Under the pieces are notes generated by a model, which searched no databases, was not told where the DNA came from, and was given only the letters and a program-made list of their open reading frames with translations. A stretch of 33,379 bases of DNA, from assembly GCA_018716505.1 (NCBI GenBank), contig DVJW01000094.1:1-33379 (forward strand), written 5' to 3'. Below, piece by piece: positions 6,877 through 15,323 of the stretch. The translations under genes were made by a program, and so were the position numbers. This DNA is from Candidatus Faecaligallichristensenella faecipullorum (GTDB taxonomy: Bacteria > Bacillota > Clostridia > Christensenellales > Aristaeellaceae). Within the stretch, counting starts at the first letter, position 1, and each line of letters opens with the position of its first letter.

Positions 6877-7836
6877 TCAATCCCTGGATTTCGCGGTATC
6901 GCCCTTATAAATCCATAGCGCCATATTCCGGCAATACGCCCGATAAAGTTCGGTTATCCGCTCCCCCTCCAACGGATGACGCTCAACGAAATGGCGCACA
7001 AAGCCGGGTGCTTCCTCGCGGCCCGGATGATTCTGGCATTCCAGCATATCCATGGTCAGCGCATCCTCGGCTTGACTCTGTTCCATGCCGTGCCCGGTCA
7101 AAATCTTTATGATTTCTTCCTTTTCTTGGGGCTCCTGAATCCATCCGGTAAGCGCGGCATTCCGGTATTCCCTTTTGCTGTACATCCGATATCCCATTCT
7201 CTGGTTTTCCAAATACCATTTCACCCATTGACCGGGTTCGTCCATCTGTATATCCGCCCACCATCGCCGCCCTTGCCGGATCAAATGTTGGGTCATGTCC
7301 AACAGTTCCAGCCGCGCACGCAGATGGCGCGCCATCTGCGCCTCACTCCATCCTTCCCACAGCGCGGTCATATGGCGCACCCATTCGTCCTCTTCCATGA
7401 TACCATAGGCGCACAGCATGCCTTCGGCACATAAATCCACCTGAAACCGCGCTTTCTCCCGCTCTTCATCCGATGCCATGGCGATTTGAAAGGCCATGGG
7501 CCAAATCATAAGCGCGCGGCCATGCCATTCCGCCAACCCCACGGCCAAAAGCTGTTCCGCCATGGCGGGCGCCTGGTGCCCGAGCATCATCGGTTCCGCA
7601 GGTCTTCCATGCTCTGATAAATCCCTGAGCTCTTTGAGCAGCGGATGGCTGAACCAGTCGGCCGTGCTCGCCGGGTTCTCTCCCATGGCTTGAACCATGG
7701 CCCGGCATATGCGGTCCTTGGACCAAAATGCAGCAACCGGCAATCCCATGGCCGCGGATAAATCCCTGAGCTCGTCCTTGGTAAAGCCCATCAGCTGGGC
7801 TATGCAGGTTCCTTCGTCAAACGCTTTTGTTTCCAT
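6877..7836 (-). CDS. Hypothetical protein in the mutY/radical-SAM operon
   Basis: I do not recognise this 319-residue protein. Its N-terminus (MGFTKDELRDLSAAMGL then KDRICRAMVQAM) has a short helix-extension-helix look reminiscent of SAP/Rho-N-type modules, and a related helix recurs as LLKELRDLSEHG. The rest is rich in Trp, Met, Glu and Arg, predicted mostly helical, with no signal peptide, membrane segment or obvious catalytic motif. The Met at 7834-7836 is chosen because GGGACG lies just upstream and the start then sits 16 bp after the upstream stop; an earlier in-frame Met at 7872 would overlap the upstream gene. It is probably co-transcribed with the radical-SAM and mutY genes. Function unknown; cytoplasmic. 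Confidence 0.7.
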   Translation of the reverse strand: METKAFDEGTCIAQLMGFTKDELRDLSAAMGLPVAAFWSKDRICRAMVQAMGENPASTADWFSHPLLKELRDLSEHGRPAEPMMLGHQAPAMAEQLLAVGLAEWHGRALMIWPMAFQIAMASDEEREKARFQVDLCAEGMLCAYGIMEEDEWVRHMTALWEGWSEAQMARHLRARLELLDMTQHLIRQGRRWWADIQMDEPGQWVKWYLENQRMGYRMYSKREYRNAALTGWIQEPQEKEEIIKILTGHGMEQSQAEDALTMDMLECQNHPGREEAPGFVRHFVERHPLEGERITELYRAYCRNMALWIYKGDTAKSRD

Positions 7837-7852
7837 CTCGTCCCTTTCTGGC

Positions 7853-9496
7853 CTATTTCGCCCTGGCCTCATAGATCACGACGCATTCTTCCGCCCGCTT
7901 TTCCCCGGTGCTTAGATAGTGCAATACATCCACCGAGTATCTTCTGGCGCTCTGCCCCCGCACCGGATGAAAGCGCGCCCTCAGCATGGCGCGCAATTCG
8001 CCGTCCTCTTCAAAGGCCAGCCTTTCCGGAAGATCCCTGCGGCGGCCCGCGCTCAACAGGTCGTGACTGAGCATGGCCCGCGCCCATGGCGGCTCAACCC
8101 TCATCTCCATAAAATCCAACAATGCCTCGGCGCGTCCCTTCTCGGACTGCTCCCGCTCCAATATGCCCTTGCTTCGAAAGGTGCACGCCAAAGCGTCAAA
8201 GAGCGCATACCACCCCATTTTCTCCCGCAAGAGCCGTATGCAGCCCGGATAGCGCTCTGAATTCAAAAACCATTCCATGACCGTCTCCACGTCCTTTAAA
8301 TGGCAAAGTTCCTCAAAGCTCATCCGATCGCTGCGAATGATCTCATAGGGTGCGTCGGGTTGATAAATCAAATGATGGGCCTGGGCATCCGCCCTCAACT
8401 GGCTGCCATGCAAGAGTTTCAGAAAGCCCAGCTGCACCTTGTGCGGCCGCATTTCACACACGTCGTCTATGGATTTCGCGAAGCTCTCCAATCCTTCCCC
8501 AGGCAATCCGGCAATCAAATCCACATGCAGGTGGATATTGCCCAACGCCCGGAGGGCCAGCGTAGCCTGGCGCACCTTTTCAAAGCTGGGCGCGCGGCTG
8601 ATGGTGCTGAGTACCTGCTCGCTGCTGGTCTGCACGCCGATTTCAAATTGAAAAAGCCCCCTGGGCGCCTGGGCCAGGATTTCCAGGCTTCGCTGTTCAA
8701 TCAGGTGAGCGCCGATTTCAAAATGATAGGTGGGCCGAACCCCTGTGGCCCGCGCGTGGTCGATGAGTCCCTGCCAAATGATCCGGGCCCGCCCAACGTC
8801 AAAATTGAACGTCCGATCCACCAGCTTGATAATCCTGGCCCCATGCCCGGCCAAAAAGGTCAGCCTGCGAATGGATTCCTGGGCATCCAGCGCCCGCACC
8901 CCGCCTTGAGCGGAGGACAGGCAGTATTGGCACTTATAGGGGCATCCCCGGGAGGTCTCGATGTACAGAAGCCGGTTCTCCAGCCCCGCTATGCCGTCCT
9001 CATACACATCCGGCCATTCTTCGGGTGGCAGCGGCGGCAACTGGGCATTGCAGACCGCTTTTTCTCCGTCTCGCCAGCATAAGCCTGGCACATCGCCCGG
9101 CGCACGCACCCCTTGGGCCGCTTCCAACAGCATGGGAAAGCTCTTTTCCCCTTCCCCGGTTAAAACCCAATCCACCTCGTCCTGCGAATCCAACACCGAT
9201 TCCGCCCGATAGCTCACCTCCGGGCCGCCCACAAAAATCTTGAGATTCGGCTTGGCCCTCCGAGCCGCCCGCGCCAATTTCAATGCCATGTCAATATTCC
9301 AGATATAGCAAGAAATCCCCAACACATCGGGATTGGTACGCATGACTTTGGTAAACAAATCCCAAAATGGCAGGTTGATATGCCCTTCCACCATTTCCAC
9401 CGCCCATTCAATAGGCGGCATGGCCTTTATAATCTGCCTTAGCGCCAGATTGGTATGCATATAATGCGCATTCAGCGCCACCAGCGTGGCTTTCAT
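7853..9496 (-). CDS. B12-binding domain radical SAM protein (DUF4080-type)
   Basis: A 547-residue cytoplasmic iron-sulfur enzyme. Residues ~1-130 look like a cobalamin-binding Rossmann domain (LVALNAHYMHTNLA, then DVLGISCYIWN, IFVGGPEVS, VLTGEGE). The radical SAM core has Cys185-x3-Cys189-x2-Cys192 in TSRGCPYKCQYCLS, binding the 4Fe-4S cluster that cleaves S-adenosylmethionine. A C-terminal DUF4080-like region follows. The DxHxxGxxH cobalamin motif is not evident, as in many members of this group. The ATG at 9494-9496 overlaps the mutY stop (ATGA) and has GGAGG 8 bp upstream, making a mutY-radical-SAM transcript likely. The substrate is unknown; tRNA or other methylation/methylthiolation are possibilities only. 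Confidence 0.88.
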   Translation of the reverse strand: MKATLVALNAHYMHTNLALRQIIKAMPPIEWAVEMVEGHINLPFWDLFTKVMRTNPDVLGISCYIWNIDMALKLARAARRAKPNLKIFVGGPEVSYRAESVLDSQDEVDWVLTGEGEKSFPMLLEAAQGVRAPGDVPGLCWRDGEKAVCNAQLPPLPPEEWPDVYEDGIAGLENRLLYIETSRGCPYKCQYCLSSAQGGVRALDAQESIRRLTFLAGHGARIIKLVDRTFNFDVGRARIIWQGLIDHARATGVRPTYHFEIGAHLIEQRSLEILAQAPRGLFQFEIGVQTSSEQVLSTISRAPSFEKVRQATLALRALGNIHLHVDLIAGLPGEGLESFAKSIDDVCEMRPHKVQLGFLKLLHGSQLRADAQAHHLIYQPDAPYEIIRSDRMSFEELCHLKDVETVMEWFLNSERYPGCIRLLREKMGWYALFDALACTFRSKGILEREQSEKGRAEALLDFMEMRVEPPWARAMLSHDLLSAGRRRDLPERLAFEEDGELRAMLRARFHPVRGQSARRYSVDVLHYLSTGEKRAEECVVIYEARAK

Positions 9497-10557
9497 GACC
9501 GTTCCTCCATCATCTGTTCCGCCAGTTCTTTGTACGCCCTGAGGGCCACCGGAAAGGGCAGTCCGCGAAATTCTTCCAGATCGACCCACCGTCCAGCCCC
9601 CGAAACCGCCTCGGCGCTTTCAAAGGCGAAGCCCCGCATTTTCCAAATCCTGTGGGTAAATACGTGCTTTGCCTCGGTCAACCTGCGTGCTCTGGATAGC
9701 GCCTTAAGCCCCATTTCCTCCAAACACTCCCTGACCGCCGGTTCGGTTATGGCGTCCAGAAAGTTGGGAAATTGCCACATGCCCGAGAGCAATCCCGGCT
9801 CCAAACGCTGGTTGACCAGGATTCGTTGCCCGCACATCACCAGCGCCACACCCAGATGCTCTATGCGCTTGTCCACCGGGGGCGGGAGCACAGGCAGCTC
9901 CAGCGCATCCCCCACCGCTCGGGCATCGCACCATTTTTCCACCGGGCATTGTTCGCAATCCACCCGCCTTGGGGTGCAGATCAGCGCGCCCAGGCCCATC
10001 ATGGCCTGATTGAAATCGCCCGGACGCGCCTCATCCACCATCTGCCCGGCCATTTGACTCAATCTTTTCCGGGCCGCAGGCAGGCGCATGTTCTCCCGGA
10101 TGCCCAATACCCGGCTGAGTACCCGAATCACATTGCCGTCCACCGCGGCCTCGCGCCGGTTAAAGGCAATGGAGGCCACCGCGCCCGCGGTATACTCCCC
10201 TATGCCCGGGAGCTTTCTGAGTCCGGCGGCGCTGTCCGGAAACTGCCCGCCCAATTCCTGGGTGACCACCTGGGCCGCCTTATGCAAATTTCGCGCCCTG
10301 GAATAATAGCCCAAACCTTCCCATTGCTTTAAAACCTGTTGTTCCGGGGCGTTGGCCAACGCCTGAACCGTGGGAAATGCTTTCAAAAATCGATGATAGT
10401 ATCCCACCACCGTTTCAGCCCGGGTCTGCTGAAGCATGATCTCTGAAACCCAGATCTTATAGGGATCTTTCTCATATCTCCAGGGCAAATCCCGCCCGTT
10501 GGCGTCGTGCCATGCCAAAAGCGCCTCATTGAACGCTCGCTGCTCCCGTTCTGTCAT
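9493..10557 (-). CDS. mutY: Adenine DNA glycosylase
   Basis: Base-excision repair enzyme that removes adenine mispaired with 8-oxoguanine. The 354-residue protein has catalytic Glu39 in VSEIMLQQT, the helix-hairpin-helix LPGIGEYTAGA (116-126), catalytic Asp140 in AVDGNVIRV, and the 4Fe-4S ligands Cys194-x6-Cys201-x2-Cys204-x5-Cys210. Residues from ~230 form the C-terminal NUDIX-like domain that recognises 8-oxoG. Length is normal. First gene of a minus-strand operon; its stop overlaps the start of the radical SAM gene. An AAGGGCGG sequence precedes the ATG. Confidence 0.97.
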   Translation of the reverse strand: MTEREQRAFNEALLAWHDANGRDLPWRYEKDPYKIWVSEIMLQQTRAETVVGYYHRFLKAFPTVQALANAPEQQVLKQWEGLGYYSRARNLHKAAQVVTQELGGQFPDSAAGLRKLPGIGEYTAGAVASIAFNRREAAVDGNVIRVLSRVLGIRENMRLPAARKRLSQMAGQMVDEARPGDFNQAMMGLGALICTPRRVDCEQCPVEKWCDARAVGDALELPVLPPPVDKRIEHLGVALVMCGQRILVNQRLEPGLLSGMWQFPNFLDAITEPAVRECLEEMGLKALSRARRLTEAKHVFTHRIWKMRGFAFESAEAVSGAGRWVDLEEFRGLPFPVALRAYKELAEQMMEERS

Positions 10558-10582
10558 TCAAAACCGCCCTTTCTTTGGTAGA

Positions 10583-10591
10583 CATTATAGC
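10583..10591 (-). promoter_or_regulatory. Extended -10 promoter of mutY
   Basis: On the minus strand TGC precedes TATAAT (10583-10588), 26 bp upstream of the mutY ATG. No -35 match is visible at 17 bp. The form is identical to the extended -10 of the penicillin-binding-protein gene. Confidence 0.65.
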
Positions 10592-10629
10592 ACAACGCAG
10601 CCCTCATTTGCGCCGGGCCGGGTGTAAAA

Positions 10630-11247
10630 TCACCCTCGAACCGGAATCAACAGCCGCATGCCGGGCAATACCGGCCCCCAGACATCGTTCAATTGGCGAA
10701 TTTCAAATGCCTGTACCCCATAGCGCCGGGCCAAATCTTCCAGCCGCATGCCGGGCAGCGCGTTTACACAGACGCAGCCCTGCGGCGGCACAGGCAGGCG
10801 CAGCCTGAGCCCCAGGGGCAACGTTCCCCGGGAGCGCTTGGCCGCCCGGTATACCATGCGCTCGGTGAGGCCGGTTTCCCGGGCCAGCGAAGTCACGCTA
10901 TCCCCCAGACCAACCACCCTTTCCGCCCTCCGCCTGCGTTCGGTGGCCGGACATTTTACTGCCTGCACCGGACATCGAAAGCTATCCCAAAGGCAAAAAT
11001 CCTCATCCGGAACCACAATCTCCCGCCCGGGCAGCAGCCACGCCGGGCTGTAAATCCGATTGGCGCGCATCAACATGCAGCCCGGCCGGGCCAACCTGGC
11101 CGAAAGCATGCTCAGCGATTCGCCTTCCCTCACCACGTCCCATCGCACCTTGGTTTCCCCCTTCCACCGGAGCTCTGATGAAGCATATGAAAAAACGCCC
11201 GGCCCCATGCTCAAGAAAGGCCCCCAGCGCTTTCGCGCCAGGGGCAT
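10630..11247 (-). CDS. Three-LysM-domain protein without signal peptide
   Basis: A 205-residue protein built of three LysM modules at about residues 36-80, 109-153 and 158-203, each with the family pattern of a hydrophobic start, GDS/GES/GMR turn, and LLPG or LPLG near the end. LysM domains bind N-acetylglucosamine polymers such as peptidoglycan or cortex. Six cysteines (57, 85, 92, 99, 158, 160) are unusual for LysM proteins. There is no signal peptide or membrane segment, which in a spore former fits a coat/cortex protein made in the mother cell (compare SafA), though this is inference. The Met at 11245-11247 lies 13 bp after the GH125 stop; it has a poor ribosome binding site, so the start is uncertain and translational coupling is possible. 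Confidence 0.72.
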   Translation of the reverse strand: MPLARKRWGPFLSMGPGVFSYASSELRWKGETKVRWDVVREGESLSMLSARLARPGCMLMRANRIYSPAWLLPGREIVVPDEDFCLWDSFRCPVQAVKCPATERRRRAERVVGLGDSVTSLARETGLTERMVYRAAKRSRGTLPLGLRLRLPVPPQGCVCVNALPGMRLEDLARRYGVQAFEIRQLNDVWGPVLPGMRLLIPVRG

Positions 11248-11260
11248 GGAATCAAAATTT

Positions 11261-12550
11261 TTATAGCCGCCGCAATACCTCGTCCAACAGTCCGCGCTCA
11301 TACAGGCTGTAAATCGTCTCGCCAAACATACTGTTGGCCCAGGCAAACCAGGGACGGGTGAACCGGCTGGGATCGTTGGGGTCAAATCCCTCATGCATAA
11401 AGCCGGTGCCCGCATTGGTGTTCAGCAACATGCGCACCAGGCCGGTGATTTCGTCCAAATCATCGCTGGTCATGGCTTGAACGGCCAGGGCGATGTGCCA
11501 AACGTAGCCCTTGGGGGTGTGGGGGCTGCCCACGCCTCTGGCCTGGGTTCCCTCATAATAATAGGGGTTGGCCTGGCTGAGCACAAACTTCCGGGTGCGC
11601 AGATAGGTCGCATCCCCGCGTTCGCAGACGCCCATGCAGGGCAAGGCCAGCAGGCTGGGCACATTGGCGTCATCCATGAGCAGAGCGTTGCCCCGCCCGT
11701 CCACCTCATAGGCATAGATATCCCCGAATTCCGGATGATTCACATGGCCATACCGATCTATGCCCTGTTGAATCTGGGCGGCCAAAATGGTGGCGCGTTC
11801 GCTGAGCGCCATCTGGCCCCGGTTGCCCACCATTTCCGCGATGCGCTTGAGGGTAATCACCGCAAACAGATTCGCGGGAATCAAATATCCATACATACAG
11901 GCGTCGTCGCTGGGCCGGAAGCCCGACCAGGTCATGCCGGTATAGCTCACCGGATTGCCCTTCCCCTCATAGGGCAAGGTGTCGCTGGGCGGACAATTGG
12001 TGCGAATAAACCAATAAGGGCTATCCCAGTGATGCTGCTCCTGCTCAAAGACCGATACGATGGTCTCCATGGCCTTCATGCCCTGATCATCCAAAAAGTC
12101 CAAAGAGCCGCACTGCTTATAGTAGGCATGGGCCAGCTGCACCGGATGGCAGAGGGAATCGATTTCATACTTACGCTCCCAAACCCAGGGGGAACGGGCG
12201 GGCTTGTCCTCCCCAAAGCCGGCCCCTGAATCGGTTCGGTTAAAGGCGTTGGCATAGGGATCTTTGAGCACATAGCCCAGTTGGCGGCGAATCAGGCCCT
12301 TGAGCATATCCCGAACCGCCTGATCCCCGGCAAACCGCACATAGTGCATGACCTGAGCCGTGGAATCCCTGAGCCACATGGCCGGAATATCCCCGGTAAT
12401 CACAAAGGACGTGCCATCCGGCTCATTCTGCCAGGTGGTGTCCAAGGTATTCATAAAACATTGCCGGAACATTTGCGCCAGTCCCTCTTTGACGCTCAGC
12501 ATCTGTTCCACCGGCTTGATTCTCTCCAGAATAACCTCGCTCGCGTTCAT
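11261..12550 (-). CDS. Glycoside hydrolase family 125, exo-alpha-1,6-mannosidase-like
   Basis: A 429-residue protein matching GH125 (formerly DUF1237) over its length: GDIPAMWLRDSTAQV (53-67), KYEIDSLCHPVQLAH (127-141), TWSGFRPSDDACMYGYLIP (207-225) and the C-terminal MFGETIYSLYERGLL. Family members remove terminal alpha-1,6-mannose from N-glycans or yeast mannan by an inverting mechanism. By family comparison the general acid is the Asp of the PSDD segment (215/216) and the base is probably Glu411. There is no signal peptide, so it acts on imported oligosaccharides. The start at 12548-12550 has GGGAGG upstream; earlier in-frame Mets lie at or upstream of the predicted transcription start. 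It has its own consensus promoter and is followed closely by the LysM gene. Confidence 0.92.
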   Translation of the reverse strand: MNASEVILERIKPVEQMLSVKEGLAQMFRQCFMNTLDTTWQNEPDGTSFVITGDIPAMWLRDSTAQVMHYVRFAGDQAVRDMLKGLIRRQLGYVLKDPYANAFNRTDSGAGFGEDKPARSPWVWERKYEIDSLCHPVQLAHAYYKQCGSLDFLDDQGMKAMETIVSVFEQEQHHWDSPYWFIRTNCPPSDTLPYEGKGNPVSYTGMTWSGFRPSDDACMYGYLIPANLFAVITLKRIAEMVGNRGQMALSERATILAAQIQQGIDRYGHVNHPEFGDIYAYEVDGRGNALLMDDANVPSLLALPCMGVCERGDATYLRTRKFVLSQANPYYYEGTQARGVGSPHTPKGYVWHIALAVQAMTSDDLDEITGLVRMLLNTNAGTGFMHEGFDPNDPSRFTRPWFAWANSMFGETIYSLYERGLLDEVLRRL

Positions 12551-12578
12551 CGTAATCAACCTCCCGTGTATCATCGTC

Positions 12579-12607
12579 ATTATAGCCCGCGCCCATTTTT
12601 CTGTCAA
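12579..12607 (-). promoter_or_regulatory. Perfect-consensus sigma-A promoter of the GH125 gene
   Basis: Minus strand: TTGACA at 12602-12607, 17-bp spacer, TATAAT at 12579-12584, all identical to consensus. It begins only 8 bp after the stop codon of the upstream GTPase gene, so GH125 is expected to be transcribed independently of that operon. Predicted start near 12572. Confidence 0.85.
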
Positions 12608-12614
12608 CGCGCGC

Positions 12615-14546
12615 CTATTTGATATGAATAAAATCCTTTACCTTGCTCCAATGCACCACAAACCCGGCGCCTTTGGCGCAAAACACCGAGGCCGAGGTGT
12701 TTTCCAAATCCAGTTCCGGATGGTATCCCTTCTTTTCAATGACCTCTTGGGCATTATGGCAGGGCGCATACCCGCAAAATTCCAGCCGCAAGCCGCCCTT
12801 CCCGTGAGTATAACTCATCAGCGTCTGAGCATAATCCATCATTTCGGCCACCGGAGCCCGCCCTTCCACCGCCATATCCATGCCCTGCGGCCGGGGGGAT
12901 TCAAAGCTGGCGCCCATCTTTGCCAAATCGCCCATTAGCCTGCCCAGGGCGGACTCGGGCACCGTGAATTCAAAACGATACCAGGGCTCCAGCAAAATCA
13001 TTTGCGCCTGTTCCAATCCCTGCCGGATGGCGCGATACACGGCTTCCCGCAAATCTCCGCCCTCGGTGTGCTTTAGATGTACCCGGCCGGCGATGAGCTT
13101 CACCTTTACATCCGTGAGCGCCGATCCGGTGAGCATGCCCTTGTGCTGCTTCTCCATCACATGGACGCCAATCAGCCGCTGGTGCTGAACCTCCAAATCA
13201 TCCGGAGAAACCAGGCTCTCATATTGAATCCCACTGCCCCGGGGGCCGGGCTCCAGGCGCAAATGCACCTCGGCGTAGTGGCGCAGCGGCTCATAATGGC
13301 CATAGCCAATCACCGGCCCGGCAATGGTCTCCTTATACACCACCTCGCAAGGGCCAAAGGAAACCTTTAACCCAAACCGCTCGAAAAACAGCTCCTTTAA
13401 TACCTCCAATTGGATAACGCCCATGACCGAAAGGTGAATCTGTTGAAGCTCCTCGCTCCATTCCACCGCCAACAGCGGATCCTCATCCTCCAGTATCCGG
13501 CAACAACCCAGGGCGCTTGCCGGTGACACCCCGTCCTCCAATATCAGTTTTGAGCGCAAAAGCGGCAAGGTCTCCGGTTTATTCTTTTTCCTCAACGCAC
13601 CCAATCCGTCGCCCGGCTTGACTCCGCCGATACCCACCAGGGCGCATAGCTCCCCGGCCACGGCCCTGCCCACGCTTTGATACCGGCTGCCCGAATAGCG
13701 GCGAATTTCGCTGACCTTCTGGCCTTCCACCTCATCCCGGGTGTGAATTTCCCCGGCCATTACCCGGATGTGGACAATTCGCGCCCCAGCCGCGTCATGA
13801 CGGATTTTGTAGACCCGGGCGGCAAAGGGTTTCCGGGCCGTCTCCTGCCCTTTCTCCGTCAACAGCCGCTTTAAGCCGATTAAAAATTCCTCAATCCCTT
13901 GACCGTTCAGGGCAGAGCCCCGAAACACCGGCATCAACTTTGCCTGAGCAAACTGATCCCTGAGGCCGCGCTCCATTTGATCCGAACCGGCCGCGCCCTC
14001 CAGATACGCCTCCAACAGCCGCTCGTCGTTTTCGGCCACCTGCTCTTGAATGGGCGTTTCCCAGCCCTTTTCCATGAGCCGGTTCATATCGAGCAACGCG
14101 CACCCCAACCGCTGTCGGATCCCCTGGCAGGTCCGTTCAAAGTCCGCTCCCATCCGATCCATCTTGTTGATGAAAAAAATAACCGGTACCCGCGCGCTTT
14201 TGAGCAATCGAAACACCGTCTCGGTATGCCCCTGAACCCCTTCCACCGCGCTGACCACCACCACCGCGAAATCCAGGACCTGAATGACCCGCTCCATTTC
14301 CGCGGAAAAATCCACATGTCCCGGGGTATCGATGAGCTCATACTCCTGCCCATCCATGGAAAAATGGGCCTGATCGGAAAAGATGGTGATCCCCCGCTTT
14401 TTTTCCAACTGGTGCGCATCCAAAAACGTATCCTGATGATCCACCCTGCCGGGGGCGCGCAGCACATGGGCATGATACAGTATCTGCTCGGAAAAGGTGG
14501 TCTTCCCGGCATCCACATGGGCAAAAATTCCAAAGCAATGGTTCAT
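12615..14546 (-). CDS. TetM/EF-G-like translational GTPase, probably not a classical tetracycline resistance protein
   Basis: A 643-residue ribosome-associated GTPase of the EF-G/Tet(M) family. G motifs are AHVDAGKTT (9-17), RGITI (51-55), DTPGH (73-77) and NKMD (127-130), followed by EF-G-type domains II-V. Length equals that of Tet(M)/Tet(O) (~640). However, the domain IV tip at ~492-499 reads KHTEGGDL, not the Ser-Pro-Val-containing loop that Tet(M)/Tet(O) use to displace tetracycline. This favours the widespread 'translation factor GTPase' paralogues of unknown role over true resistance. AGGGGGC precedes the ATG; the gene lies 12 bp after the phosphotransferase gene and ends an operon GNAT-APH-GTPase. 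Confidence 0.88.
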   Translation of the reverse strand: MNHCFGIFAHVDAGKTTFSEQILYHAHVLRAPGRVDHQDTFLDAHQLEKKRGITIFSDQAHFSMDGQEYELIDTPGHVDFSAEMERVIQVLDFAVVVVSAVEGVQGHTETVFRLLKSARVPVIFFINKMDRMGADFERTCQGIRQRLGCALLDMNRLMEKGWETPIQEQVAENDERLLEAYLEGAAGSDQMERGLRDQFAQAKLMPVFRGSALNGQGIEEFLIGLKRLLTEKGQETARKPFAARVYKIRHDAAGARIVHIRVMAGEIHTRDEVEGQKVSEIRRYSGSRYQSVGRAVAGELCALVGIGGVKPGDGLGALRKKNKPETLPLLRSKLILEDGVSPASALGCCRILEDEDPLLAVEWSEELQQIHLSVMGVIQLEVLKELFFERFGLKVSFGPCEVVYKETIAGPVIGYGHYEPLRHYAEVHLRLEPGPRGSGIQYESLVSPDDLEVQHQRLIGVHVMEKQHKGMLTGSALTDVKVKLIAGRVHLKHTEGGDLREAVYRAIRQGLEQAQMILLEPWYRFEFTVPESALGRLMGDLAKMGASFESPRPQGMDMAVEGRAPVAEMMDYAQTLMSYTHGKGGLRLEFCGYAPCHNAQEVIEKKGYHPELDLENTSASVFCAKGAGFVVHWSKVKDFIHIK

Positions 14547-14558
14547 GCACCAGCCCCC

Positions 14559-15323
14559 TTATTTCATGGCCTCTTCAAGCAGTTTTCGGTTTCTCCAGGT
14601 CCAATATAAACTCCTGGTGCGCCAGGCGAACCCCCACAGATTCCCGCTATCCTCAAAGGTCAGGTTGACGTCTATGGCCTCATGGGCGGTCTCGCACACG
14701 ATGACCTCGATAATCTGCTCCACAAGTTTTTCCCGGGCAGGCCGCTCCAGTTGATAGCCCTCGCAGATCAGCCGGACTTGCTGGGCCCGCTTCTCAGGGC
14801 TGGGCAAGTCATAGATCTTCTGCAAATCATCGTCCACCAACTGAGGGAAGAGCCAACATATGCGCGCCAGTTCCACCATGGGATCCAAAGGCCCGGCGTA
14901 TTCCCAATCCACCAGGCAGCTGGGCATACCCTGTCTTGCGATCATATTCCAAGGCGCAATATCCCCATGGCACCATATTCTTTTCCCGTTTCCAATTTCC
15001 CTGAGGCACCATGGCTTGTAGCCCTCAGGGTCTTGGGGCACAAATTCCGCCCCCGCCCGATGCAGCGCCCGGGCCAAACGGCCCATCTCATACAGCGCTT
15101 CATCCGACCATTTCCGGGGATGAACCATCTCGCCCGCCGCGAAGGCATAGACCTCCTGCCCGGATTCAAGGCCGATCATATGTTCCACCGGAAGGCCGGC
15201 CCTTTCCAAATGGCGTAGAAAATCCATCCGGTTTTGCGACCAGGGCTGCTGTGGCCGGTACACCTTATCCTGATTCCGAACCACTTGATTGGATTCCGAT
15301 AGCGTCTGCTGTCCGTTATTCAT
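14559..15323 (-). CDS. Aminoglycoside/choline phosphotransferase-family kinase
   Basis: A 254-residue protein kinase-like small-molecule kinase (APH/choline kinase fold). The catalytic loop is WCHGDIAPWN (His119-Gly120-Asp121, Asn126) and the metal-binding motif is LVDWEYAGPLD (Asp139). The N-terminal lobe is short and no Gly-rich loop is evident, as in many APH-family members. The substrate cannot be told from sequence; thiamine, choline, homoserine or aminoglycoside-type substrates are all known in the family. Its ATG overlaps the upstream acetyltransferase stop by 8 bp (ATGAATAA), and GGGAG lies within the upstream gene, so the two are translationally coupled. Confidence 0.85.
   Translation of the reverse strand: MNNGQQTLSESNQVVRNQDKVYRPQQPWSQNRMDFLRHLERAGLPVEHMIGLESGQEVYAFAAGEMVHPRKWSDEALYEMGRLARALHRAGAEFVPQDPEGYKPWCLREIGNGKRIWCHGDIAPWNMIARQGMPSCLVDWEYAGPLDPMVELARICWLFPQLVDDDLQKIYDLPSPEKRAQQVRLICEGYQLERPAREKLVEQIIEVIVCETAHEAIDVNLTFEDSGNLWGFAWRTRSLYWTWRNRKLLEEAMK

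Noticed and set aside
7837-7872. Longer N-terminus for the hypothetical protein, starting at 7872
   Set aside because: It would overlap the radical SAM gene and has no ribosome binding site. The Met at 7836 has GGGACG upstream.
12615-14546. Bona fide tet(M)/tet(O) tetracycline resistance gene
   Set aside because: The domain IV loop lacks the Ser-Pro-Val tip of tetracycline-displacing proteins, and no mobile element surrounds it.
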